Assembly: GCF_000241305.1 (NCBI RefSeq)
Contig: NZ_BAEH01000124.1
Coordinates: 1 to 41,335, forward strand
Source: Gordonia effusa NBRC 100432
GTDB taxonomy: Bacteria > Actinomycetota > Actinomycetes > Mycobacteriales > Mycobacteriaceae
Length of the DNA stretch: 41,335 bases
Direction of reading: 5' to 3'
Part shown: in pieces, positions 8,352-16,625 of the stretch
Layout: every line of letters starts with the position of its first letter
Numbering within the stretch: position 1 is the stretch's first letter
Notes under the pieces: model-generated
Told to the model about the DNA's origin: nothing
Databases searched by the model: none
What the model saw: the letters and a program-made list of their open reading frames with translations, nothing else
Program-made: the position numbers and the translations under genes

Positions 8352-9691
8352 GGCCGAGACCCCTCATCGAACCGCCACGACGTATCCGCCCAGATAACCT
8401 TGGGCGGCAACGGAAGCTGGTGGAACTCGCTCTCGTTTTTGTCCATCTGATAGCCAGCGGTGTTGGGATAGACCAGCAGGTCTCCATAGCGCGGCGTGGT
8501 GGGCAGCTGGACCAACCGCCACGTAAGCACGTCGTATTCCATACAACTCGATCCACCGACCGCGGTGTAGACCGGCCCGTCGTCACGTCCGCGCGGGTCG
8601 CTCGGCGTCACGAGAATCGGATCGGGCAGAAACTCGCTGCCCTTCCACTGTTCGGACACACTCATCGACAGGCCGGCGACGGTGGTAATCAGATGTTCCG
8701 GAATGTCTCCGGCCGTCGGGCTTTGCTTGCAGCCCAGCACCGGGAACACACTGAATCCAGCACCGTCGACCAACGCGCGGCCCGGTTCGATCAGCAACGC
8801 CACCCCGGCATCGCGGAGTCGTTCGGCCAACGAGATCCCGGCACTCTCATGCCGCGCGATCGCGGTTACCATATCGGCGCCGGTCGGCGCCTGATAGTAG
8901 GGATAGGTGCGCTGTGGGTTGCGGCCAGCGTGGAACCACGCATCGGTGCGTCCTTCTTCGAAAGTCGCCCAATCGGTTTCGTCCACATATGCGCACGCGA
9001 TTCCGCCGCCGATGCTGATCCGATCGGCCCGATGACCGAGTGAACGAGCCCGCAGGCAACGATCAACGAGTTCGGCTGCCAGTTCGGCGCGGGGTACCGG
9101 GTCGTAACCGTCAAGATGGAAGGAGAAGCCGCACAAATCAATTCGCAGGTCCGCGCACTTCGCGACGACGTCGCCCAATTCGTCGGGGCCGAACCCGAAC
9201 CGGCTCGCCGGTGCTGCCGGCGGTCGTATACGGAGCAGGACTCGGGGGGTCAGTTTGGTTCGCACGGCGAGGTCGGCGAGACGGACAAGTTCGGAGTACT
9301 CGTCGATGGCGATGAGGCAGTCGTGACGCATAGCCAGCCACAGCAGCGCATCGGACTTTGCCGCACCGGTCACTCCGATATCCGTTCCGCGGATACCGCC
9401 ACCGAGCGCTGCGACGAGTTCGGGAACGCTTGCGACATCGACTCCCGTTGCGGGACGGGCACATTGGGTCAACCACGCGGCGGCTTTGTTCGCCTTCTTT
9501 CCGAAATACACCATCCCGTCGATGTTTTCGGCGGCCAGCGCAGAGGTGATTCGATCGAGATTGTCGGCGAAAGTCGGTGGATGGACGACGTGGAATGGTC
9601 CGTCGACCGCCCGGGCGATGTCGAACAGCGTCGATGACTCACGCGCTGCTCGGGCCCAATCCCGTTCGACGGCCGGCAATGTCACGACCAC
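8348..9691 (-). CDS. fold-type III PLP decarboxylase (DAP/ornithine decarboxylase-like, Y4yA group)
   Basis: A 447-residue alanine-racemase/decarboxylase-fold enzyme. The PLP lysine lies in YFGKKAN (K66), the glycine loop is SIGGGIACAY, the cofactor-phosphate site is EPGRALVDG, and the cross-subunit active-site segment is SSCMEYD in place of the usual CESxD. In siderophore pathways a relative (SbnH) removes a carboxylate from a diaminopropionate adduct to leave an ethylenediamine unit. A similar job fits here between SbnB-like and SbnA-like genes, but diaminopimelate- or ornithine-type substrates cannot be excluded. It starts inside the end of the upstream gene (10-bp overlap) and ends with a 4-bp overlap on the next, so all three enzymes are translationally coupled. 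Confidence 0.87.
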   Translation of the reverse strand: MVVTLPAVERDWARAARESSTLFDIARAVDGPFHVVHPPTFADNLDRITSALAAENIDGMVYFGKKANKAAAWLTQCARPATGVDVASVPELVAALGGGIRGTDIGVTGAAKSDALLWLAMRHDCLIAIDEYSELVRLADLAVRTKLTPRVLLRIRPPAAPASRFGFGPDELGDVVAKCADLRIDLCGFSFHLDGYDPVPRAELAAELVDRCLRARSLGHRADRISIGGGIACAYVDETDWATFEEGRTDAWFHAGRNPQRTYPYYQAPTGADMVTAIARHESAGISLAERLRDAGVALLIEPGRALVDGAGFSVFPVLGCKQSPTAGDIPEHLITTVAGLSMSVSEQWKGSEFLPDPILVTPSDPRGRDDGPVYTAVGGSSCMEYDVLTWRLVQLPTTPRYGDLLVYPNTAGYQMDKNESEFHQLPLPPKVIWADTSWRFDEGSRP

Positions 9692-10662
9692 AGGGCCACC
9701 TCCGAACCGCGGCCCGCGGCGATCGCTCGAGTAGCCAAAGCGTGCGCGACGGGGATGTCGGTGATAATCATCCCGCTACTGAACGCGAACACCCGGTCGT
9801 CATCGCTGCGGCGTCCAATCGCACTGCCCGACAGGATATCTGGCAGTTCGGCATCGAGTCGGAACGCCCCGTCGACGCCTGCCATTCGTCGCCCGGTTAC
9901 CTCGACCTGCGCGGCGTTGGTTGCGACCGTGTAGTCAGCCTGGGACAGTGTTCCTTCCGCAACGCCTTTACTCGCAACCGAAATCAGCAGTCCGCCGGGT
10001 GGCAGCCAGCCGAGCTGGATCTTCGGGTGCGCCGCCCGTCCGGATGCCGCGACGACGATGTCGGCGTCGGCGGCCGCCTGTTCCACGTCGTCAACCAATT
10101 CGACGTCGCAGGCGGGAAAGGTGGCGCGCACCGCCGCCAGCGAGTCGGCGATGCCGCCGGGGTGGGTGCCGAACAGGCGCAGCCGGTTAAGGCTGGGCAC
10201 GGCGGTGAGTAGGTATGGCAGGGTGCGTATTCCCTGAATTCCGGTGCCGACCATGAGCGCAGTCCGCGCGCCGGGACGGGCACAGGTCCGTGCCAACAGA
10301 GCAGTGCTCGCCGGTGTGCGCGTGGCGCCGACGCGCTGGCAATCCATCAGGACGTGCGGCATGCCGGTGGCGTCGTCGTACAGCGTGATCGTCGTGTAGT
10401 ACCGCTCCGACGACGTGCTGCCCTGCCGGTAGCTGGTCTTGAACGCGGCCTGATGCAGTGAGCCGTCGTAGCCGAGCATCGAATATGCGACCGAATCACG
10501 CTCGGGCATCGGCACCATGAGTTTGGCCGGATTGGCCGACTTACCTTGCGCGTAGGCAAGATAGCCGTCCTCGACGAGCCCGATCGCCTCGGACGGACTC
10601 AGTTCTAAGTCGTCGAGATCACTTCGGGTGAGGATATGTAGACGTGGTCCGGGACGGGTCAC
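9682..10662 (-). CDS. ornithine cyclodeaminase/mu-crystallin family dehydrogenase, SbnB-like
   Basis: A 326-residue member of the ornithine cyclodeaminase fold. The NAD-binding loop is MVGTGIQG (near 137-144), followed by FGTHP at the end of the second strand, and the substrate side contains KLMVPMP and AAFKTSY with the conserved lysines. SbnB, of the same fold, oxidatively splits the SbnA product N-(2-amino-2-carboxyethyl)-glutamate into L-2,3-diaminopropionate and 2-oxoglutarate. The presence of an SbnA-like partner in the same operon favours that chemistry over proline formation from ornithine. It overlaps the ATPase gene before it by 4 bp and the decarboxylase after it by 10 bp. Family confidence is high; exact reaction is inference. 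Confidence 0.87.
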   Translation of the reverse strand: MTRPGPRLHILTRSDLDDLELSPSEAIGLVEDGYLAYAQGKSANPAKLMVPMPERDSVAYSMLGYDGSLHQAAFKTSYRQGSTSSERYYTTITLYDDATGMPHVLMDCQRVGATRTPASTALLARTCARPGARTALMVGTGIQGIRTLPYLLTAVPSLNRLRLFGTHPGGIADSLAAVRATFPACDVELVDDVEQAAADADIVVAASGRAAHPKIQLGWLPPGGLLISVASKGVAEGTLSQADYTVATNAAQVEVTGRRMAGVDGAFRLDAELPDILSGSAIGRRSDDDRVFAFSSGMIITDIPVAHALATRAIAAGRGSEVALWS

Positions 10663-11300
10663 GATGTAGATGCCTCTTTCTTCACTATGGAATGGTCATG
10701 GATTTCGAGCACGCGGTCACAGGTGGCGACAAGAAGCGGGACGTCGTGCGAGGCAATCAAAAGTCCAGTGCCATCGCCGGTTACGCGACGCAGCGCGGTC
10801 ATCACCGCGGCGGCCGCCAGGGGATCGAGCGCCGACGTCGGCTCGTCGCAGACCAGGAACTTGGGTTTCGACACCAGCGCACGGACGAGGGATACGCGCT
10901 GGAGCTGCCCCTGGGACACTTGTCTCGGGAGTCGGTCGAGCAATTCGCCCGGCAGCTCGACGAGATCGCACAGTCTTCTCCACTCATCCTCTGCGAGTGG
11001 CCCTTTCGCGCAGACCCGCACCGCATCGCGTAGCCGCAGCCGCGGATCGAAGGAACGGCGAGGCGACTGAAACAGCATCGTGACACTGCCGTTAGGGCGG
11101 CGCGGCAGTGGATTGCCGTCAAGTTCGACGGTCCCGGAGTCGGGCGGTGTGAGCCCCACCATTACGCGGCCGAGCGTCGTCTTCCCCGACCCTGACGGGC
11201 CGATCAGTCCGACGATCTCCCCGGCGTCGACCTCGAGGTCGACGCCGCTCAATAATGGTCTCCCGGCCACCGAGATGCTGAGGTCGCGTGCGGCGATCAT
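10659..11300 (-). CDS. ABC transporter ATP-binding protein (dipeptide/nickel type, second ATPase)
   Basis: A short 213-residue ATPase of the DppF/NikE/OppF type. Walker A is GPSGSGKTT, the Q-loop is FQSPRRSFDP, the signature is the variant VSQGQLQR, Walker B is VCDEPTSALD and the switch histidine is ASHDV. Compared with typical OppF/DppF proteins it lacks most of the C-terminal oligopeptide-transporter extension, a shortening also seen in NikE. With the neighbouring ATPase, two permeases and a lipoprotein it forms a complete importer. It follows the first ATPase with a 4-bp overlap and is followed by the SbnB-like gene with another, so import and synthesis are one transcription unit. Confidence 0.92.
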   Translation of the reverse strand: MIAARDLSISVAGRPLLSGVDLEVDAGEIVGLIGPSGSGKTTLGRVMVGLTPPDSGTVELDGNPLPRRPNGSVTMLFQSPRRSFDPRLRLRDAVRVCAKGPLAEDEWRRLCDLVELPGELLDRLPRQVSQGQLQRVSLVRALVSKPKFLVCDEPTSALDPLAAAAVMTALRRVTGDGTGLLIASHDVPLLVATCDRVLEIHDHSIVKKEASTS

Positions 11301-12046
11301 CGCGCTGCCCCCAGCCGAAAGTTACTCGCCGCGAGTAGGTTTTGAGTGTAGGTATGTGTCGGGTCGTCGAATACCCGTCTAATCGAGCCGCGTTCCACAA
11401 TGTGCGCGTCACACATAACCGAGACGTCGGCCTCGCCATCGACGGCAGCTTTCCGAACCGCGGCGATGTCATGTGTCGCCACCACGACGACGCGTCCCGT
11501 CTCGGCGAGGTTTGTCAACATCGTCAGAACGGCGAGCGCGAGGTGCGGGTCGAGTGAAGCCGTGGGCTCATCGGCGATCAAGATCGCTGGGTCACCCGCG
11601 AGCGCAGTAGCGATGGCCGCACGTTGCGCCATGCCGCCGGACAATTCGAATGGGTAGCGCCGCAACACATCTGGTTCGAGTTCGACCAGTTCTAGAAGTT
11701 CTTCCGGCGTTCGTTTTCCGTCCAGGTATCGGACCACCTCCGACAGTTGTGAGCCGAGCCGTCGGATCGGGGTGAAGCTGGTCGTCGGTGACTGCGGAAC
11801 CACACCGATGTCGCGACCGAGGACGCGCTGCGGATCGCCAGTTGTGATCTCGCCGGAGACGATCGCGGCGTCGGGCAGAAGCCCAGAAACGGCGTCGAGA
11901 AGAGTGGACTTGCCCGATCCCGACCCACCCACAATGTAGTGGACCCGATTGCGTAGTGCGACAAGGGAAGCGTTTCTCACCGCCTCAACGACATCACCGT
12001 CGGGCAATGGGATTCGGACGGACAGGTCGGTGATGTGCAGGGTCAT
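11297..12046 (-). CDS. ABC transporter ATP-binding protein (dipeptide/nickel type, first ATPase)
   Basis: About 249 residues from ATG 12046. Walker A is GGSGSGKSTLL, the Q-loop is VPQSPTTSFTP, the signature LSGGMAQR is intact, Walker B is LIADEPTASLD, and the H-loop is ATHDI. The C-terminus ends with the DPTHTYTQNLLAAS segment characteristic of DppD/OppD/NikD-type ATPases. The frame is open upstream to 12136, but the 12046 ATG overlaps the permease stop by 4 bp and gives the canonical short N-terminus MTLHITDLSV. It would energise uptake of the ligand captured by the operon's lipoprotein. Confidence 0.93.
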   Translation of the reverse strand: MTLHITDLSVRIPLPDGDVVEAVRNASLVALRNRVHYIVGGSGSGKSTLLDAVSGLLPDAAIVSGEITTGDPQRVLGRDIGVVPQSPTTSFTPIRRLGSQLSEVVRYLDGKRTPEELLELVELEPDVLRRYPFELSGGMAQRAAIATALAGDPAILIADEPTASLDPHLALAVLTMLTNLAETGRVVVVATHDIAAVRKAAVDGEADVSVMCDAHIVERGSIRRVFDDPTHTYTQNLLAASNFRLGAAR

Positions 12047-12828
12047 CGACGTTCCTTCCCCACGGAATGAGCCACCACGGTAAGTGACAATGTGCAGGCG
12101 ATAATCGCTCCAGCCGGAAATACCAGCAGCCACCATTGCCCGAGGAGTAGTGATTCCTGAGCGTCGGAGAGCAGCGTGCCGAGTGATGCCTCGTGGGGTG
12201 GCAATCCGACGCCCAGAAAGGACAGTGTCGACTCGTGCCAGATGGCGTGAGCCACCAACAGGGCACCGCCGATCGCCGCCTGCGCGCTCGCCACCGGAAG
12301 CAGGTGTACTCGGATGACACGCCGCTGAGGCAGTCCCGAAAGCTTCGCCGCTTCAACATATTCGGCGTTGCGCAGGGGTAGGACATCACTGCGAACCACG
12401 CGGGCTACCGTCGTCCAGTGGGTCAGTACGAGCGAAACGACGATGGCCACCACCGATCCGCGGAACATCGCGACGATCAGCAACGAAAGCAGCAGACTCG
12501 GCACGGCTGTCATCGCGTCGGCGATACGCATGGCGATCCGATCCCACCAACCGCCGAAGGTGCCGGCCGCGAGGCCAACCGCGAGCCCGACAGCGGTTGA
12601 GAGTAGCGCCGTCGCGAAGGCAATACCCAGGGAGACCCGCATCGCGTTGGCCACCATCGTGAATAGGTCTCGTCCCGATGAATCGGTGCCGAACCAATGC
12701 GCGGCGCCCGGGCCAATTCCCGTGGCGGAGAAGTCCGTGTCGGACGACCCCGAAGGCGACAGCATCGGGCCGAATACCGCGTAGCCCAGCAGCACGACGA
12801 GCACAAATGTCGCCGCCCGAGCGGTCAT
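12043..12828 (-). CDS. ABC transporter permease (DppC/NikC type)
   Basis: A 261-residue permease with six predicted helices. The N-terminal signature FGTDSSGRDLFT lies near residue 47, as in DppC/NikC/OppC, and the cytoplasmic EAA-like loop is seen as EYVEAAKLSGLPQRRVIRVHLLP. It pairs with the DppB-type permease encoded just upstream, with a 4-bp start/stop overlap on both sides. Substrate of the transporter is not deducible from the permease, but relatives carry dipeptides, nickel-histidine complexes and metallophore complexes (for example the Cnt/Zn-staphylopine system of staphylococci). Confidence 0.92.
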   Translation of the reverse strand: MTARAATFVLVVLLGYAVFGPMLSPSGSSDTDFSATGIGPGAAHWFGTDSSGRDLFTMVANAMRVSLGIAFATALLSTAVGLAVGLAAGTFGGWWDRIAMRIADAMTAVPSLLLSLLIVAMFRGSVVAIVVSLVLTHWTTVARVVRSDVLPLRNAEYVEAAKLSGLPQRRVIRVHLLPVASAQAAIGGALLVAHAIWHESTLSFLGVGLPPHEASLGTLLSDAQESLLLGQWWLLVFPAGAIIACTLSLTVVAHSVGKERR

Positions 12829-13808
12829 CCGTCTGCCTCGATCCGCGGATCGACGATTGCGGCGCCCAAATCTGCCGCCAAGTTACCGACGACCACCACC
12901 GCGACTGTCAACACGGTGACTACGGCTAGTAGTGGAAAGTCTTGTGCGCGTACGGCATTGATGGTGGCCTCGCCAAGCCCGGGCCAACTGAACACTGTCT
13001 CCACGACCGCTGCCCCGATTATCAACTCCGGCAGGCGAGCTCCGACGAGCGCGAAGAACGGTGCGAGACCCATCGGCACGATATGCCGAAGTTCGATGAC
13101 ACGGCGCGGCAGCCCCCGGGCGTATGCGCCGCGGATCGCGTCGGAGCTCACGGCCGATACGATTGCCTGCCGCAAACCCAAAGCGAGCCAGGGAGTTTGA
13201 GATATTCCGAGCACGAGAGCCGGCAATATGAGATGACGTAGCGTGGATTCGGCGGTTATCGCGCCGCCTGGATCGGTTAGTCCTGACGCCGGAAACAATC
13301 GCAGAGTTACGGAGAACACCAGCACACTGCCCAGCGCGACGATGAACGGCGGAACCGCTTGCAGCACTGAGGCAAAGACCGTAACTAGGCGGTCGGCGAT
13401 GCCGCCGGCACGCAGACCCGCCACGATGCCGAGCGCCGCGCCGACGATGACAGCGACCACCGCGCCGGAGATTCCGAGTAGCACGGTCCAGCCGAATCTG
13501 TCGCCGAGTACGTCGGTTACCGGCTGGTGATAGGCGCGGGAGAAGCCGAGATCGCCACCGGCGGTGTGTGATACCCAGTGGACCCACGCGGAGAACCAGC
13601 CTTGGTCGAGTCCCAGGGTGCGCCGAAGGTCGGCACGCTGTGCCTCGGTGTAGCCATCACCAGAATTGCCCAGATACGAGTCAAGCGGATCAAAGGGACT
13701 CGCACCCGCGAGAGCGAAGGTGCCGAGCGACACGACGACGACCAAGGCCACTCCGAAGGCCGCGCGCCGACCGCTCATCGAAATGAGTTGCCGGGCGCGA
13801 CTACTCAC
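12825..13808 (-). CDS. ABC transporter permease (DppB/NikB type)
   Basis: A permease of about 327 residues. It shows the DppB/OppB N-terminal helix, a periplasmic segment with LRRTLGLDQ and GDLGFSRAYHQPVTDVL, and the cytoplasmic loop with GAYARGLPRRVIELRHIVP. An ATG at 13844 lies in frame, but I set the start at GTG 13808. That codon overlaps the TGA of the lipoprotein gene by four bases (GTGA), the same coupling as at the other junctions of this operon, and gives a normal N-terminus (SSRARQLISMSG). It forms the membrane channel with the DppC-type partner. Confidence 0.9.
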   Translation of the reverse strand: MSSRARQLISMSGRRAAFGVALVVVVSLGTFALAGASPFDPLDSYLGNSGDGYTEAQRADLRRTLGLDQGWFSAWVHWVSHTAGGDLGFSRAYHQPVTDVLGDRFGWTVLLGISGAVVAVIVGAALGIVAGLRAGGIADRLVTVFASVLQAVPPFIVALGSVLVFSVTLRLFPASGLTDPGGAITAESTLRHLILPALVLGISQTPWLALGLRQAIVSAVSSDAIRGAYARGLPRRVIELRHIVPMGLAPFFALVGARLPELIIGAAVVETVFSWPGLGEATINAVRAQDFPLLAVVTVLTVAVVVVGNLAADLGAAIVDPRIEADG

Positions 13809-15415
13809 CGAGTCCACCGCGGCAGCGAATACCACGGACCCCACGCGACGCCATGGGTATGCGGTTCGAGCGCCGTCGGCCCCGGGCGCCAGCCATTGTC
13901 GCGTATCACGTAGACGTGATTCTCGTTGACCAGAGCCAACATTGGCGGGTCGCGGTGGTACTCGGCCTGGAATTCCCGATACAGCGCATCACGTTTACGC
14001 ACGTCTGTCTCGGTGCGAGCCGAGTCCAACAGCCGATCTATCGTCGGGTTGACGTAGCGAGAAGCGTTGTCCCACTTAGAGCCGACCCCTGCGGGTGCGT
14101 ACTTGGAGTGGAATTTCGGATAGAGCTGCGTGTCCAGGGTGTATGGCTGACCACCACCGCCGAGAAGAAACGCGGTCTTGGTGATGTACTGCTCGGTCAT
14201 CGTCGATTTCTCCACGGCGACCGGATTGATCTCGATTCCGAGCTGCTTCGCGTCGGCGACGGTGGCCATCGTGAGGTCACGGCGGAGCAGGTCCGTCGGG
14301 TAGTAGGCGAGGTCGAATCGTGCGCGGCGGCCATCTTTGGCGCGAATGCCGTCGGCCCCCACTTGCCATCCGGCAGAATCGAGTTCACGCTTGGCCTGAT
14401 CCGGTGCGGTCCGGAAATCCTGGGACGGATCGTATGCGGCTCCGTATTGAGCGGTGACCAGAGTCGACACCGGCTGACCTTCGCCCTTGAGGATGTCGCG
14501 CACCATCGCGTCACGGTCGACGCCGAGGTTGAGAGCGCGGCGGATCGCGAGATCGCCGGCTACCGGATCTGCCTGCGGCAGAGTAATTCCGAGCCAATCG
14601 TCGGTCTTCGCGCTCACCACTCGGTAGCCGTTCTTGGCGACAGCCTTGGCGAGTTCGGGTGGTAGGCGGGTGCCGTCAGCATTGCCGATAAGTTGTGCGG
14701 CTCGTGCCTTGTCGTCGTCAGTACGACGAACGACAAACGTGCGGATGCCGGGTTTGCTGCCCCAGTAATCCGACCGCGCCGTCAGCACCATCTGATCTGG
14801 GCGCAATTCGGTAAGCGCATACGGACCGGTACCGATGGGATGGTCGTTCAGGGCGGACTGGTCGGCCGGCGCAGGCGTGGCTAGCGATGCGGCCGGGACT
14901 ATCGACAGGAATAGACGGTGTGGGACATCGGCATATGCACCTGTGAGGTGGAAGTCGACGGTATTGGGTCCGCTCGCGTCTACCGATTTGATGAAGTCGA
15001 AGTTGGCCGCGATCGGCGATGCGAAACGCTTGTCGATGACGGCGTTGTAGGTGGCGGCGACGTCGGCCGGTCCGAATAGCGAGCCGTCGGAGAAGTGGAT
15101 ACCCGGGCGGGTTTTTACCCGCCAGTGCGAAAGATCGCCGTCGACCGGCGTTGGTGATCCGTCGGCGAGGACCGGGGTGGCGTCGGGAATGCGGTTGTCC
15201 TGCCCCTCGGTGATCCGGTAGAGGCTTTCGTAGATCTTCGACTCGCCGCTATCACCATGTCCCATAAGGGGATTGAGCTGACCAAGCTCCTCGGCGTCGA
15301 TCACGACGAATCGATCGGAGCTACCTGATTGCTGCGCGGATCCACATCCGGCCAGCGCGGAAGCGGCGACGAGAACTGCGGCGAGCGGCTTGAGATAACG
15401 CGGGATCGATTGCAC
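13805..15415 (-). CDS. ABC transporter substrate-binding lipoprotein (family 5, peptide/nickel/metallophore type)
   Basis: A 536-residue family-5 extracellular solute-binding protein. The first 24 residues form a lipoprotein signal peptide with lipobox LAGC (Cys24 lipidated), so it is anchored outside the membrane. Family motifs include LRPDQMVLTARSDYW, IRRALNLGVDRDAMV and the C-terminal PPMLALVNENHVYV. It starts with GTG 15415 and no clear ribosome-binding site. A Fur/Zur-type palindrome lies at 15433-15455, only 18 bases before the start, so the transcript may have a very short leader. It is the first gene of the nine-gene operon, consistent with high expression of the binding protein. Ligand: inferred metal-chelator complex; peptides are the alternative. 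Confidence 0.92.
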   Translation of the reverse strand: MQSIPRYLKPLAAVLVAASALAGCGSAQQSGSSDRFVVIDAEELGQLNPLMGHGDSGESKIYESLYRITEGQDNRIPDATPVLADGSPTPVDGDLSHWRVKTRPGIHFSDGSLFGPADVAATYNAVIDKRFASPIAANFDFIKSVDASGPNTVDFHLTGAYADVPHRLFLSIVPAASLATPAPADQSALNDHPIGTGPYALTELRPDQMVLTARSDYWGSKPGIRTFVVRRTDDDKARAAQLIGNADGTRLPPELAKAVAKNGYRVVSAKTDDWLGITLPQADPVAGDLAIRRALNLGVDRDAMVRDILKGEGQPVSTLVTAQYGAAYDPSQDFRTAPDQAKRELDSAGWQVGADGIRAKDGRRARFDLAYYPTDLLRRDLTMATVADAKQLGIEINPVAVEKSTMTEQYITKTAFLLGGGGQPYTLDTQLYPKFHSKYAPAGVGSKWDNASRYVNPTIDRLLDSARTETDVRKRDALYREFQAEYHRDPPMLALVNENHVYVIRDNGWRPGPTALEPHTHGVAWGPWYSLPRWTR

Positions 15416-15432
15416 AGCGCAGATCGTAGCAG

Positions 15433-15455
15433 TTAACGATAATGGTTATCATTAT
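15433..15455. promoter_or_regulatory. predicted Zur (Fur-family) operator before the ABC-importer/biosynthesis operon
   Basis: A 23-bp imperfect palindrome centred at 15444. It begins TTAACGATAAT and ends GTTATCATTAT, with 8 of 11 positions complementary between arms. It is identical at 20 of 23 positions to the palindrome before the COG0523 GTPase gene (34495-34517), including a shared AATGGTTATCATTA core. Actinobacterial Zur boxes are A/T-rich palindromes of this kind with ATGA/TCAT arms. The classic enterobacterial Fur box is also similar, whereas it does not resemble DtxR/IdeR iron boxes. Position just before the start codon fits repression by promoter occlusion. Confidence 0.72.
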
Positions 15456-15497
15456 TGCTAACGTGAGCTGACTCACTTTCCCGACATGCGGTTTTGG

Positions 15498-16547
15498 CTA
15501 TGGAATCAGTCGTTGATCGCGCAGATCCTGGAAGATTCGCGTGAACATCTCCTCGGTATCGACGTAGCGGTGGAAGCCGGCACGGCGTGACTTCGACGTG
15601 TCCGCGATGACGTCGTAGTCCCACGAGAAGACGAAGTCACCGAACACCCAGGAGGAGACGTCGTCATACGACGTCGGCTTCAATCCGTACTTCGCGACCA
15701 TCGCGTCCCAGACCGGCGCCTTGTCCGCCATGACCTCAGCGAGCGACATCGGCAGCGGGTCGGCTACCGGCAACTCGAAGAACGCCGCTACCGACGCCCA
15801 CATGCGGCTCCAGCGAAACATGTCTCCGTTGGTGATGTTGTATGCCTCGTTGGCAGCACCGGGAGCGGTCGCCGCCCATTCGGTTGCCTGGGCCAATAGC
15901 GTGGCGTCGGTCATCTCGATCAGACTTGTGTAGGCTCCGGGTTTGCCCGGAAAGCGCAGTGGCACACCGAGTTCCTTGCTGATCGACGCATAGATCGCCA
16001 ACACCATCGCGAGGTTCATCGGATTGCCCAACCCGATGCCAGCGACCACCGACGGTCGCAGCGCTGACCACGTCCACCGCTGGCCGGATTGTCGAGCCTC
16101 GAGCAATTGCTGCTGGTCGACGTTGAACTCGGGCGGCATATGGGGCGGGTCGCTTTCCTTCGCGGGCGTCGCGAACGGTCCCAAATGCGCGCCGTAGACC
16201 TTGTACCCCTGCATAAGGCTGACGTGCTGGAGGTCGGACAACACATCAAGCGAATCGAGGACGTTGCGCAGCATTGTCAGGTTTGGCTCGACGAGTTCTG
16301 ACCACGTCACTCGGTCTTGATAGGCGGCGTAGAACAGATGGGTCGCGGTTGACGCTTGCGCTATCGCCGAGCGCGTCGACGCCGCGTTGAACAAGTCCGC
16401 CTTGACATGTCGCACGCCGGGCCGGTCCACACCCCCTCGCCTGGACAGGCCAATCACGTTCCACTCACCGGTAGCGGCGAGATGGTCGACCAGATTGCCC
16501 CCGATAACCCCTCGCGCCCCTACCACCAATGCTGTCTTCGGACTCAT
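15498..16547 (-). CDS. NAD(P)-dependent PRISE-type short-chain reductase
   Basis: A 349-residue extended SDR resembling the progesterone 5-beta-reductase/iridoid synthase-like (PRISE) group. The Rossmann loop is VVGARGVIGGNL, GLSRRGG follows the second strand, and YAAYQDRVTW matches the region of the family NFYYxxED motif. HVSLMQGYKVYG replaces the ordinary YxxxK environment, and ALRPSVVAGIGLGNPMN is typical of these proteins. They reduce activated enones or related carbonyl compounds. GGAGGAGTC directly before ATG 16547 is an excellent ribosome-binding site. It is divergent from an ArsR-type regulator with a palindrome between them. The natural substrate is unknown. Confidence 0.85.
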   Translation of the reverse strand: MSPKTALVVGARGVIGGNLVDHLAATGEWNVIGLSRRGGVDRPGVRHVKADLFNAASTRSAIAQASTATHLFYAAYQDRVTWSELVEPNLTMLRNVLDSLDVLSDLQHVSLMQGYKVYGAHLGPFATPAKESDPPHMPPEFNVDQQQLLEARQSGQRWTWSALRPSVVAGIGLGNPMNLAMVLAIYASISKELGVPLRFPGKPGAYTSLIEMTDATLLAQATEWAATAPGAANEAYNITNGDMFRWSRMWASVAAFFELPVADPLPMSLAEVMADKAPVWDAMVAKYGLKPTSYDDVSSWVFGDFVFSWDYDVIADTSKSRRAGFHRYVDTEEMFTRIFQDLRDQRLIP

Positions 16548-16576
16548 GACTCCTCCATCTGTAGATCACGATTTTA

Positions 16577-16594
16577 TGATGAACTTGTTTATCA
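16577..16594. promoter_or_regulatory. candidate ArsR-family operator between the PRISE reductase and its regulator
   Basis: The 18-bp sequence TGATGAACTTGTTTATCA is an imperfect inverted repeat (7 of 9 arm positions pair; TGAT and ATCA ends are exact). It lies 29 bases before the reductase ATG and 31 before the regulator GTG, in a strongly A/T-rich divergent promoter. The location and symmetry fit autoregulation by the adjacent ArsR-family protein. Binding itself is inferred. Confidence 0.5.
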
Positions 16595-16625
16595 CATAAT
16601 TACGATGATGCGATAGGCTGGAGCC

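Noticed and set aside
15433..15455. Interpretation of the box as an iron-regulator (DtxR/IdeR) site
   Set aside because: It lacks the TTAGGTTAGGCTAACCTAA-like layout, and its twin lies before a COG0523 gene, a typical zinc target. A Fur-type iron site cannot be fully excluded.
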